Notes under the pieces: model-generated
Database searches by the model: none
What the model was told of the DNA's origin: nothing
The model's input: the letters and a program-made list of their open reading frames with translations, nothing else
In this document: one piece after another, positions 1-7,699 of the stretch
Layout: each line of letters begins with the position of its first letter
How positions within the stretch are numbered: position 1 is the first letter of the stretch
Source: Bacteroidales bacterium UBA4912
GTDB taxonomy: Bacteria > Bacteroidota > Bacteroidia > Bacteroidales > Dysgonomonadaceae
Reading direction: 5' to 3'
NCBI GenBank assembly: GCA_002398875.1
Contig: DHCC01000046.1
Location: 1 to 31,138, forward strand
DNA: 31,138 nt
Made by a program: the position numbers and the translations under genes

Positions 1-452
1 TTGTCCTCATCAGCTATACCGATGCAGGTGATGCTTATAGTGAAGCCGGTATAAGAGGAGGTTGTATCACCACCTACAATATCAACTCCATATATTTCAC
101 AAGCCATCTTAATGCCGCTATAAAATGCTTCCAGATCCTCTACTGACATTCTTTTTGCAATACCCAGAGAGACAGTAATCTGCTGAGGCTTGCCATTCAT
201 CGCGTAGATATCCGAAAAGTTAGTTACAGCAGCCTTATATCCAAGGTGCTTCAAAGGGGTATAAATCAGATTGAAGTGAATACCCTCCAGCAAAAGGTCG
301 GTAGTAATCAGAGTGCGTTTACCTGCATTGTCCACTATCGCTGCATCATCACCAACACCCTTAATTGTTGTTTCCTGCGTAAGCTTAATATCTTTAGTGA
401 GATGGTCGATTAGTCCGAACTCACCCAATGTTGCTATTTCTGTTCTTTTCAT
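1..452 (-). CDS. thiL: Thiamine-monophosphate kinase, N-terminal part (cut by window edge)
   Basis: Phosphorylates thiamine monophosphate to thiamine diphosphate in the cytoplasm, the last step of thiamine cofactor synthesis. The reading frame starts at the ATG at 452 (MKRTEIATLGEFGLIDHL) and stays open for 150 codons to the left edge, so the C-terminal half lies outside. Visible ThiL/PurM-type motifs are GVGDDAAIV, the metal- and ATP-binding segment, then TTDLLLEGIHF, NFSDIYAMNG and VGGDTTSS, in the family order. It lies 48 bases downstream of the purine nucleoside phosphorylase stop on the same strand and is probably the last gene of the sppA-lpxK-punA-thiL run. No separate promoter is visible. 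The family assignment is firm; the rest of the gene was not seen. Confidence 0.93.
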   Translation of the reverse strand, partial: MKRTEIATLGEFGLIDHLTKDIKLTQETTIKGVGDDAAIVDNAGKRTLITTDLLLEGIHFNLIYTPLKHLGYKAAVTNFSDIYAMNGKPQQITVSLGIAKRMSVEDLEAFYSGIKMACEIYGVDIVGGDTTSSYTGFTISITCIGIADED

Positions 453-500
453 ATAGTCCAGTATCTGACATCCCCTATTATAATTTGATAATTAAGTAAT

Positions 501-1313
501 TCAGACTCTCTGAATAATTGTGCGCATAATTTCAGCCATCATTGGTTGTGCAATTTTTGCAGCCTCCTGTACCTCTTCATGTGAAACTTCAACTATTTTA
601 CCTAATACACCAAGGTCAGTTATAATAGAGAATGCTAGTACTTTCATTTTCGCATGATTAGCTACTATTACTTCAGGAACTGTTGACATGCCAACTGCAT
701 CGCCTCCCATAATACGGAAGAAATTGTATTCGGCAGGTGTTTCAAATGTGGGTCCTTGCAGACCGACATATACACCATGCTGCAGTTTGATGTTTTTCTC
801 TTTTGCTATCTCCATAGCCATAAGACGAAGTTTCTTGTCATAAGCCTCACTCATATCAGGGAAACGTGTGCCCAGCTCTTCAAAGTTTTTGCCGCGAAGC
901 GGATGTTCGGGGAAGAAGTTGATATGATCTTCAATAAGCATAATATCACCTACATCAAAGCTTGAGTTCATTCCTCCTGCAGCATTCGATACAAACAGAT
1001 ACTCAATACCCAGTGCCTGGAATACGCGTATAGGGAAAGTCACCTGTTGCATATTATAACCCTCGTAGTAGTGGAATCGTCCCTGCATTGCAAGTACTTT
1101 TTTGCCACCCAAAGTGCCGACAATCAGTTTTCCGCTATGACCTTCAACCGTTGAAACGGGGAAGTTGGGTATCTCTGTATAAGGAATTTCGTTCTTGTCC
1201 TCAATTTCATTGGCAAGTTCACCAAGTCCTGTTCCCAGGATAATAGCTGTATTTGGAATTTCTCCAATCTTACCTTTAAGATAATCAGCTGTTTGTTTTA
1301 TAGTTTCTAACAT
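501..1313 (-). CDS. punA: Purine nucleoside phosphorylase, trimeric (PNP-I) type
   Basis: Cleaves purine (deoxy)nucleosides with phosphate to give free base and (deoxy)ribose-1-phosphate, in cytoplasmic purine salvage. At 270 residues it has the usual trimeric PNP length. Visible motifs are the phosphate loop LGTGLGELA (about 26-34), VEGHSGKL (about 56-63), GRFHYYEGY, VSNAAGGMN, GLQGPTFETPAEY with the base-contacting Glu, and DAVGMSTVPEVIVA. The residue matching Asn243 of mammalian PNP, in the SLITN segment, is Asp233 here (SIITDLG); this residue governs 6-oxo versus 6-amino purine preference. The gene starts inside the end of lpxK, with a 29-base overlap in another frame, suggesting translational coupling. 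The Asp is probably shared by Bacteroidota homologues rather than unique to this protein. Confidence 0.93.
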   Translation of the reverse strand: MLETIKQTADYLKGKIGEIPNTAIILGTGLGELANEIEDKNEIPYTEIPNFPVSTVEGHSGKLIVGTLGGKKVLAMQGRFHYYEGYNMQQVTFPIRVFQALGIEYLFVSNAAGGMNSSFDVGDIMLIEDHINFFPEHPLRGKNFEELGTRFPDMSEAYDKKLRLMAMEIAKEKNIKLQHGVYVGLQGPTFETPAEYNFFRIMGGDAVGMSTVPEVIVANHAKMKVLAFSIITDLGVLGKIVEVSHEEVQEAAKIAQPMMAEIMRTIIQRV

Positions 1314-2382
1314 GTTCTACAATTTTTTTATTAAATGAAAATCTCTCTTTGTTATTTAAAAATGTAACCCTCACCGGCAGGTAGTACATCATATTTTTTA
1401 TTTTATTCGGCAAATCAGGTAATGCGCGGAATCTGACAGCGTCCTTTTCAGTTGTTACAATAATCTTATTATCATCATCTATTGAATCAATCATATCAAC
1501 AATTGATTGAATATCTTTTTTAGTGAAGTTGTGATGATCAGAAAAGAACTTAGTGTACAAGTTGTAGGTTTTATGCTCCAGTTTTCTTACAAGCGGTTCG
1601 GGTGATGCAATACCTGTAATCAGAAAAAGATGCTTTTTTCTTAAGTCATTAATTAATACCTCATCAATTTCCAGTTCAGGGAAAACAGGCTTAAGCTTAT
1701 CATAATCGAATGATGTGAAGAATAAATCCTGATATGCGAAAAGATTCAGTCCGTTTGTATAAATTCTGAAATCAATCGGCTGCATGTCAGGATTGCATTT
1801 TGTAACCAATACAACAGACGCTCTGTCAATGCTTCTTAACGGTTCACGTAAAAGACCCGCAGGCAGTAGTTTGTCTTCAAATACAGGGCGGTTGCTGTCT
1901 GCTAAAACAATTGACAGAGATGGCAGTACATAGCGATGCTGGAATCCGTCATCAAGAAGAATAACATCAGGTCGTTCTTCCTTATCAATCGAGATGATCT
2001 TTTCAATTGCGTTAACCCTGTTTTTGTCAACTACAACTAACACTTCGGGAAACTTCTTTTTTATTTGCAACGGCTCATCGCCAACATCGCGTACTCTGGA
2101 GTCGGTGTCAACAATAAGAAAACCTTTAGTTTTTCGTTTGTACCCCCTACTTAAAACTGCTACTCTGAACTTAGGTGAAAGCAGTCGTATCAGATATTCG
2201 ATATGAGGGGTTTTGCCTGTCCCTCCCGCTGTTATGTTGCCTACACAAATTACAGGGATATCGAATTTGCGCTGTTTTAGTACTTTTTTGTTGAACAACC
2301 AGTTCCTGAAATTCACACCAGTCCCGTACAGCCATGATAAGGGCAGCAAGGAATTGCGGATTTCAACCTTTGGTAATTCCAT
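1285..2382 (-). CDS. lpxK: Tetraacyldisaccharide 4'-kinase
   Basis: Adds the 4'-phosphate to the tetraacylated disaccharide lipid A precursor at the cytoplasmic face of the inner membrane, the sixth step of the Raetz pathway. The 365 residues show the LpxK Walker A segment GNITAGGTGKT at about 48-58, preceded by the typical VICV strand, and the downstream LSRGYKRKTKGF, VGDEPLQI and LLDDGFQHR motifs. The C-terminal part carries SDHHNFTKKDI and VTTEKDAVRF, also family hallmarks. The N-terminal stretch SLLPLSWLYGTGVNFRNWL is the amphipathic membrane-binding helix seen in LpxK. It starts 6 bases after the sppA stop and overlaps punA, so it sits within one transcription unit. Its presence shows a lipid A-containing, Gram-negative envelope. 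Confidence 0.96.
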   Translation of the reverse strand: MELPKVEIRNSLLPLSWLYGTGVNFRNWLFNKKVLKQRKFDIPVICVGNITAGGTGKTPHIEYLIRLLSPKFRVAVLSRGYKRKTKGFLIVDTDSRVRDVGDEPLQIKKKFPEVLVVVDKNRVNAIEKIISIDKEERPDVILLDDGFQHRYVLPSLSIVLADSNRPVFEDKLLPAGLLREPLRSIDRASVVLVTKCNPDMQPIDFRIYTNGLNLFAYQDLFFTSFDYDKLKPVFPELEIDEVLINDLRKKHLFLITGIASPEPLVRKLEHKTYNLYTKFFSDHHNFTKKDIQSIVDMIDSIDDDNKIIVTTEKDAVRFRALPDLPNKIKNMMYYLPVRVTFLNNKERFSFNKKIVEHVRNYKTNS

Positions 2383-2388
2383 GAAAAA

Positions 2389-4164
2389 TTAATTAATATT
2401 CAAATCAAACGGTATGCGTGCCTGTATATAATCCTGTTCCTTAATATCTTTTAGTAGCATAAATAATTCGTAGCTCTCTCCCAGGTATTCTTTAATTGTT
2501 TTAGCAGCAAGCTCTTCTTTAGCAGGATCGAGCAGCTCCTCAAATGGAGAACGAAGTTTAGGGTATTCGAATACCACATAGCTTTTGCCCAGATTTGACA
2601 TTTCTGCAGCAATCTCAATAGCTCTTTCTATTCCTCCCAGTTCATCAACCAAACCAATCTCGAGAGCCTGATTGCCTGTCCATACTCGTCCTTCGGCATA
2701 TTGTGCAAGTGTATCTTTAGGTATACCTCTGCCTTCAGCACAGCGAGTGAGGAAAAGATCATAACCATTTTCAACATAATTCTGCATGATCTGCTGTTCA
2801 CTTTCATTCAGAGGACGGGTTAAATTACCGAAGTCGGCATATTCGTTAGTCTTAACAACTTCTGTGTGAACTCCGATTTTATCTGTTGTACCTTCTAAAT
2901 TAGGGAACATTCCGAATATTCCTATTGATCCTGTTATGGTTGTAGGCTGTGCAACTATTCTATCAGCATTACAAGAGATATAGTAGCCTCCTGATGCTGC
3001 CATGTCGCCCATAGATACCACTACGGGTTTCTCTGCTTTAAGATCCTCTATGGCTTTCCAGATTTGTTCTGAGGCATACGCACTTCCTCCACCAGAGTTT
3101 ACTCTGAAGACAACAGCCTTAATATCCTTATCTTTTCTCAGTTTCTCTATTTCACTAACAAAATATTTATCCTGAATATTGGAAGAGCCGTTACCTGAAA
3201 CAATATTTCCCTGAGCATATAAAATAGCAATTGTATTGTTTGTCTTTTCTATCGATTTAGTCTTTACCGACTTCATGTCCTTAACTGTTGCAGATGGTAT
3301 TTTTTTACCCTCATCAATATCAAGCAGTGAGCGCAAGTAATCTTTCACCTCAGTTTCATAAAGAAGTGTATCCACTAGATTGGCAGAAAGAAGAAAATCC
3401 GGCTTTTGCATAAGTGTCAGAGTGTTTGCAAGAGAATCAACTTCTTCAGTTGTGAGTGAACGTGCTTCAGCAAAATCTTTTCTTAAAAAGCTCCAGGCAT
3501 CGTTGAGATATGAATTCACCTGCTCTCTGTTGGCAGCACTCATCTCGTTTTGAGTGAATGGTTCCACGGCTGACTTATATGTTCCAACCTTAAATATTTG
3601 CATCTCTATTCCTAACTTATCAAGTGCATCCTTGAAGAAAATAGGGGTAGAGGCTAAACCGTGCATATCTAGCATTCCCTGCGGATTAAGTACAACTTTA
3701 TCTGCAGTCGTAGAAAGGTAATATCCACCCTGAGTATATGTGTCTGCGTAAGAAACAATAAACTTTCCACTCTCTTTAAAGCTTTCAAGTTCACTTCTTA
3801 TTTCTTGAAGAGTTGCCATAGAAGCCGATAACATGCGTGAGTCAAGATATATTCCTTTAATTTTGTCTTCGTTCTTAGCTTTACGAATTGCACTTACGAT
3901 ATCATTTAGTCCCATCGTGGTTTGGTATTCTGAACCTATCAATGAGGTGAACGGATCATCTTCAGGTGTACGGTCTACAATAGGTCCGTTTAATCTTAAA
4001 TTAAGTACTGAGTTTTCCTGAAGAATAAATTTTTCAGAGGTCATTGAGCCCATAAATGAGCTTGCTGCTCCGAAAAACATTATCATTGCAATAAAGAAGA
4101 TTAGAATTTGTGCTATGAGGAATCCCAAAGCAGAAGCAAGCATGATTTTTAGAAAATCTTTCAT
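2389..4164 (-). CDS. sppA: Signal peptide peptidase SppA, 67-kDa type
   Basis: Membrane-anchored serine protease with a Ser-Lys dyad that degrades cleaved signal peptides and acts in membrane quality control; active site on the periplasmic side. I start it at the ATG at 4164 (MKDFLKIMLASAL), giving 591 residues. A longer frame opens at 4239, but a TAnnTTTG promoter element lies inside that extension at 4209-4216. One N-terminal anchor helix (about 9-35) is followed by two ClpP-like repeats. In the 591-residue numbering the first repeat carries the general base Lys197 in GTYKSAVEPF and the second the nucleophile Ser391 in MAASGGYY, preceded by NSGGGSAYASE. The dyad is therefore split across the repeats as in E. 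coli SppA. It heads the run continuing into lpxK, punA and thiL. Confidence 0.94.
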   Translation of the reverse strand: MKDFLKIMLASALGFLIAQILIFFIAMIMFFGAASSFMGSMTSEKFILQENSVLNLRLNGPIVDRTPEDDPFTSLIGSEYQTTMGLNDIVSAIRKAKNEDKIKGIYLDSRMLSASMATLQEIRSELESFKESGKFIVSYADTYTQGGYYLSTTADKVVLNPQGMLDMHGLASTPIFFKDALDKLGIEMQIFKVGTYKSAVEPFTQNEMSAANREQVNSYLNDAWSFLRKDFAEARSLTTEEVDSLANTLTLMQKPDFLLSANLVDTLLYETEVKDYLRSLLDIDEGKKIPSATVKDMKSVKTKSIEKTNNTIAILYAQGNIVSGNGSSNIQDKYFVSEIEKLRKDKDIKAVVFRVNSGGGSAYASEQIWKAIEDLKAEKPVVVSMGDMAASGGYYISCNADRIVAQPTTITGSIGIFGMFPNLEGTTDKIGVHTEVVKTNEYADFGNLTRPLNESEQQIMQNYVENGYDLFLTRCAEGRGIPKDTLAQYAEGRVWTGNQALEIGLVDELGGIERAIEIAAEMSNLGKSYVVFEYPKLRSPFEELLDPAKEELAAKTIKEYLGESYELFMLLKDIKEQDYIQARIPFDLNIN

Positions 4165-4208
4165 AACAAGGGTTATTTTTTGAATTATAATTTGGCGTAT
4201 AAACAGAA

Positions 4209-4216
4209 CAAAAATA
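4209..4216 (-). promoter_or_regulatory. -7 promoter element of sppA operon
   Basis: On the minus strand this reads TATTTTTG, a full match to the Bacteroidota -7 element TAnnTTTG, 44 bases before the chosen sppA start. No clear -33 TTTG is seen at the usual spacing. Confidence 0.5.
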
Positions 4217-4269
4217 TACAAAAAACACAGCTTCTGCAATTTAAATTTACATATTCTTATATATTTTCA

Positions 4270-4301
4270 CTTGCAGGATTTTCCCTTGAATAGTATATTT
4301 G
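4270..4301 (+). promoter_or_regulatory. Promoter of the ECF sigma operon
   Basis: CTTG at 4270-4273 (one mismatch to -33 TTTG) is separated by 20 bases from TATATTTG at 4294-4301, a full match to TAnnTTTG. This suggests a housekeeping-sigma promoter with a leader of about 125 bases before the start codon at 4432. The leader is A/T-rich and shows no strong hairpin. Regulation by the operon's own ECF sigma cannot be read from the sequence. Confidence 0.5.
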
Positions 4302-4431
4302 AAGAATAAAAAGAGATTCGATCTGTTTTCAAATACTCCTCTTTCTTAAAAAATGATAAATATTAGATAAAAAAGAGTTGTTAATGCAGCGTTTTTTCTT
4401 TTAGTTCATCTATACAGTAACTGCGATAAGA

Positions 4432-5013
4432 ATGGATAATTCGCAACTAATATCAGCGTGTAAGAAACAGAACCGCAATGCACAGAAGGCTTTATATGAG
4501 AAGTATGCTCCTATAATGATGGCTGTATGCATGCGTTACTGTGGTGATGAAGAGACTGCACGTGATTTGTTGCATGACGGATTTATTCGTGTTTTTACGC
4601 AGATAGGCTCTTTTACGGGCAAGGGCTCTTTTGAAGGCTGGCTGAGGCGAATATTTGTAAATCTGGCGCTGGAGAATTACAGAAAAGAGAAGAGAAAGAA
4701 TCTTTTTCTGGAAGAATATGGATATATGTATACAAATGAAACAGATGATCCTGCCGATGATTTACTTGATATAGAGGATATTCCCAAGGAAGTAGTATTT
4801 GAGTTGATCAATAAACTTCCTCCCGGATATAGGACAGTGTTTAATTTGTTCATTTTTGAGGACATGTCGCACAGGGAAATTGCTGAAGAGCTGGGCATAA
4901 ATGAGGCAGCCTCCAGGTCACAGTTTTACCGTGCTAAAAGTCTGTTAAAGAAGAAGATTTCAGCCCTCCTTGAAAAAAACCATCAAAGAAAGTATAATGA
5001 GTTCAGAAGATAA
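4432..5013 (+). CDS. ECF-type RNA polymerase sigma factor
   Basis: Alternative sigma-70 family factor of the extracytoplasmic-function group; it would direct RNA polymerase to a small regulon when released from its partner. The 193 residues contain region 2 (about 20-88) with ALYEKYAPIMM, DLLHDGFIRVFTQ and the -10 recognition segment GSFEGWLRRIFVNLALENYRKEKR. After an acidic linker (about 95-120), region 4 (about 128-180) carries LPPGYRTVFNLFIFEDMSH, REIAEELGI and the helix-turn-helix SRSQFYRAKSLLKKKI. Region 3 is absent, as in ECF factors. Its end overlaps the next gene, a single-helix membrane protein, by 17 bases, the layout of a sigma/anti-sigma pair. No cognate promoter copy was identified, so the target genes are unknown. 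Confidence 0.93.
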   Translation: MDNSQLISACKKQNRNAQKALYEKYAPIMMAVCMRYCGDEETARDLLHDGFIRVFTQIGSFTGKGSFEGWLRRIFVNLALENYRKEKRKNLFLEEYGYMYTNETDDPADDLLDIEDIPKEVVFELINKLPPGYRTVFNLFIFEDMSHREIAEELGINEAASRSQFYRAKSLLKKKISALLEKNHQRKYNEFRR

Positions 5014-6277
5014 AATAAGAAAACAGTTTCAATCGAAATTCAACGATTTTAAAGTACCTGTTCCTGCCGATGGGTGGGCGAGGTTGGAGGAATCGTTGAA
5101 TAATGCCTCTGTGGTAAGAAAGATGGTAGTTCATCGCAGATGGCAATACGCAGGTTCTGCAGCAGCAGTGCTGGTGTTATTAGTCGTGAGTCTGTTTTTT
5201 CTAAATAAGCCAACTGTAACTGAAGGACCTTTTATGTCTGAAACTATGCCACCGGCAAATGATGTAATAACTGAACCGGAAATTGAATCAAAAATAGACA
5301 TAAGGGTGGCTGAGCCCGCATTATTTGCGGAAAGAAAAGTTGCTAGCAGTGTTTCGAAACAACCTTCAAATGTGTCGGCCATTTTTACTGAATTGATTGA
5401 ACAAGAGAAACAACAAGTATCTGATGATTTAATAGGTTTAAGTAATGAAGTTACCTCAATTAATGATGATATCATGTTTGATGTTGCTGATAATTCAGGT
5501 AATTACAATATGACAGAGGAACAGATTATAATAGAAGGAGATGAGATTGTACTGTTAGCTGAAAATGAGTCTGGAAGTGATAAAGAGGATTATATTTTAT
5601 CATTTGGCAGTAAAGGCGGTTTAACCTCTTTTCATCAAACTGTAAACTCTCCAATGGCTTTAAGAAGTGCTGCACTGGCAGAAGAGAATCAATTGATTGA
5701 ACAGCCTGGTAAGGTTTTATTTCAATCAGCAGCAAGCACTGATAATACTTTGGAAATGGAACATAATCAACCAGTATCTTTTGGTATTACAGTTTCTAAA
5801 TTGCTTTTTGATGATCTGTATATAGAAACCGGACTTATATACTCCTATCTCTATTCTAAAAGAAAAAATACAAGCGCGAACTCTTTTGTTGAGCGGAAAC
5901 AGCAGTTTCATTATTTAGGTATTCCATTAAATGTTAACTATAACCTATTTTCTCTGGGCAAATTAAATGTATATACTTCTATAGGGGGAATGATTGAAAA
6001 GGATGTTTATGGAAGACTAACAGAACAGAGTGAAATTCAGCTGATTGGTGACAATGCGGAGTCGGAAGGTTTAATGGATAAGACAATTTCTCAGCATAAC
6101 CCACAAATATCAGTCAACGCCGGAATAGGTTTATCATATCCTATATATCAAAACTTTAAACTGTATGGTAAAATTGGAGGAGCATACTATTTTGATGCAA
6201 ATAATCAATACCCTACCATATACTCAGACAGCAAAATCGTCATGGATTTGAATCTTGGAATCAGATATGAATTTTAA
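4997..6277 (+). CDS. Putative anti-sigma protein with inner-membrane helix and C-terminal outer-membrane-type barrel
   Basis: Not a recognised named gene. I start it at the ATG at 4997 (MSSEDKIRKQF), overlapping the sigma gene by 17 bases; an in-frame ATG at 4970 would overlap by 44. In the 426-residue form, residues 1-50 are charged and cytoplasmic-looking, with VPVPADGWARLEESL, a W-plus-amphipathic-helix pattern common in Bacteroidota anti-sigma-like proteins. Residues about 51-69 form one hydrophobic helix with RR just before it (N-in). About 70-255 is an acidic Ser/Glu-rich linker. About 260-426 alternates hydrophobic residues like an eight-strand barrel (HYLGIPLNVNYNLF, LNLGIRYEF) and ends in Phe, as outer-membrane proteins do. 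No zinc anti-sigma HxxxCxxC motif is present. The anti-sigma role is inferred from position and topology; whether the barrel inserts in the outer membrane is unknown. Confidence 0.72.
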   Translation: MSSEDKIRKQFQSKFNDFKVPVPADGWARLEESLNNASVVRKMVVHRRWQYAGSAAAVLVLLVVSLFFLNKPTVTEGPFMSETMPPANDVITEPEIESKIDIRVAEPALFAERKVASSVSKQPSNVSAIFTELIEQEKQQVSDDLIGLSNEVTSINDDIMFDVADNSGNYNMTEEQIIIEGDEIVLLAENESGSDKEDYILSFGSKGGLTSFHQTVNSPMALRSAALAEENQLIEQPGKVLFQSAASTDNTLEMEHNQPVSFGITVSKLLFDDLYIETGLIYSYLYSKRKNTSANSFVERKQQFHYLGIPLNVNYNLFSLGKLNVYTSIGGMIEKDVYGRLTEQSEIQLIGDNAESEGLMDKTISQHNPQISVNAGIGLSYPIYQNFKLYGKIGGAYYFDANNQYPTIYSDSKIVMDLNLGIRYEF

Positions 6278-6302
6278 TAACTACTAAATATAAATAAACA
6301 AA

Positions 6303-7043
6303 ATGAGGAAATCTTTTTTATTTTTAATTATAGTCGCATCAGGACTTATTTTGAGTTCATGTTTAGGTGATACAAGCAGGCATTATACACAACCGCTGGA
6401 TTATGTTTATATTACTAATGAGGGTGGTCTCACTTATGGAAGAACTTTATCTAACAGGCTAATAACTTCTAATGAGTTTTTAATGATGATGCCGGGTACC
6501 TTTCAATCGATGAGTTATTCTTATGAAGAGGTAAACGGTGTTACGCCTTTACAGATTGGAGGTCAAACATTTCAACTTGATAATATTGACCTAAATGGCA
6601 CACCAGTCGAGATTCATAAGTATGGTTTCAGCTCAATGCCATACGATTTAGAAACTTCAGATGAGTTTTTACAAATTATACCTTATGCAATAGATGATCC
6701 GATTTATTTTAATGACCACTGGTTTATAGAGTATGTGTATGCAATAAAAAAGGGGGAAAGAGTAGAGGACATATCATTTTATATAAATGAGGAATCAAAT
6801 TCGCCTATAAACGAGATAATAATTGATGTAATGCTGGAGATCTCCGGAACTCCTGACGACCCAAACGCTAATGCTACTAATGAGGTTGGTGTTGTAGCTT
6901 TAAATATGGCACAGATCCGTAGTCAGTTTGAAGGAACAAATGATACAAATAAAAAGCAGTTGAGGATCAAATTCAATTATAAAAAGAATGCGAGCAACAA
7001 TACTACTGATCAGTTTTATAATCTGACTGTAAAAGGTAATTAA
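6303..7043 (+). CDS. Hypothetical lipoprotein of the sigma operon
   Basis: Predicted lipoprotein of 246 residues. The signal peptide MRKSFLFLIIVASGLILSSC ends in a lipobox with the lipidated Cys at residue 20. The mature part starts LGDTSRHYTQ, has no further helix, and looks beta-rich, with stretches such as LDYVYITNEGGLTYG, HWFIEYVYAI and KQLRIKFNYKK. It resembles the NigD-like lipoproteins of Bacteroidales in size and in the HWFIEYVYAI-type strand, but I would not assign it to that family without a profile search. It follows the barrel protein by 25 bases and is followed by a strong terminator, so it is the third and last gene of the ECF sigma operon. An envelope-side sensor or auxiliary role is inference from position only. 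Confidence 0.75.
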   Translation: MRKSFLFLIIVASGLILSSCLGDTSRHYTQPLDYVYITNEGGLTYGRTLSNRLITSNEFLMMMPGTFQSMSYSYEEVNGVTPLQIGGQTFQLDNIDLNGTPVEIHKYGFSSMPYDLETSDEFLQIIPYAIDDPIYFNDHWFIEYVYAIKKGERVEDISFYINEESNSPINEIIIDVMLEISGTPDDPNANATNEVGVVALNMAQIRSQFEGTNDTNKKQLRIKFNYKKNASNNTTDQFYNLTVKGN

Positions 7044-7073
7044 TTATAAAACTTAATTATCGATTAATATAGA

Positions 7074-7106
7074 CAGCAGTACTTTATGTGAGTGCTGCTG
7101 TTTTTT
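7074..7106 (+). terminator. Rho-independent terminator of the ECF sigma operon
   Basis: Nine-pair stem, CAGCAGTAC at 7074-7082 with GTGCTGCTG at 7092-7100 (one U-G pair), a nine-base loop, then six T at 7101-7106. It separates the sigma operon from the next gene. Confidence 0.85.
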
Positions 7107-7119
7107 GATTGAAAATAAC

Positions 7120-7127
7120 TACCTTTG
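7120..7127 (+). promoter_or_regulatory. -7 promoter element before the Yip1-like gene
   Basis: TACCTTTG, a full match to TAnnTTTG, 13 bases after the previous operon's terminator and 20 bases before the start codon at 7148. It probably drives the membrane-protein/smpB pair. Confidence 0.6.
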
Positions 7128-7147
7128 CTCTCCAAAATTGTTGAGAA

Positions 7148-7699
7148 ATGTGGAGAGATATTTTTGTTACTATCACACAACTTATTGTCGCTTCTCCAAA
7201 AGCATGGAAGGAAATAAATAGGGAAAAGAGGACTCATAACGAGTTTCTTAACCGTTTTCTGCATCCTCTTTTTGGTATTATCGCGCTGACTTCATTCATT
7301 GGAGGATTGTGGATAATAAGCGATGGAAGTGTGGAAAGTGCATTAAAAAAATCTATTATAAGTGTTGTGGCAGTATATGGTGGTTATTTTATTGCATCTT
7401 ATGCTTTAAACGATTTAGCACCAAAGTTTGGTTTGAGAAAGAATCTGCCAATGTATCAGAAGTTTGTAGGATTTGCTTCAGGAGTAATTTATTTGTTGTA
7501 TATTATTATCCCCTTTTTTCCGGGTTTCATCATATTATGGCTGTGTGCATTTTACACAATTCATCTTGTGTATACCGGAGCTCAGAATTTCATAACAGTA
7601 AAAGAGGATGATCTTATGAATTTTACTCTTCTGGCATCAGCATTGATAATTCTTGCTCCGGCAACTATTCATCAGCTTTTTTCTATAACAATTAATTAA
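7148..7699 (+). CDS. Yip1-like multi-pass membrane protein
   Basis: Inner-membrane protein of 183 residues with about five predicted helices (roughly 38-57, 66-86, 106-124, 127-147, 158-178). The N-terminal amphipathic segment FVTITQLIVASPKAWKEI followed by a basic stretch and the first helix (FLHPLFGIIALTSFIGGLW) resembles bacterial Yip1-family proteins of Bacteroidota, whose function is unknown. Asp/Lys residues between helices (NDLAPKFG, KEDDLMNF) form short loops. Its stop codon shares a base with the smpB start (TAATG), so the two are probably translated together from the promoter at 7120. I see no catalytic motif. The family call is moderate; the membrane nature is clear. Confidence 0.75.
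   Translation: MWRDIFVTITQLIVASPKAWKEINREKRTHNEFLNRFLHPLFGIIALTSFIGGLWIISDGSVESALKKSIISVVAVYGGYFIASYALNDLAPKFGLRKNLPMYQKFVGFASGVIYLLYIIIPFFPGFIILWLCAFYTIHLVYTGAQNFITVKEDDLMNFTLLASALIILAPATIHQLFSITIN

Noticed and set aside
7309..7611. 100-codon plus-strand frame inside the Yip1-like gene
   Set aside because: Out-of-frame shadow rich in Cys/Tyr/Phe, with no promoter of its own.
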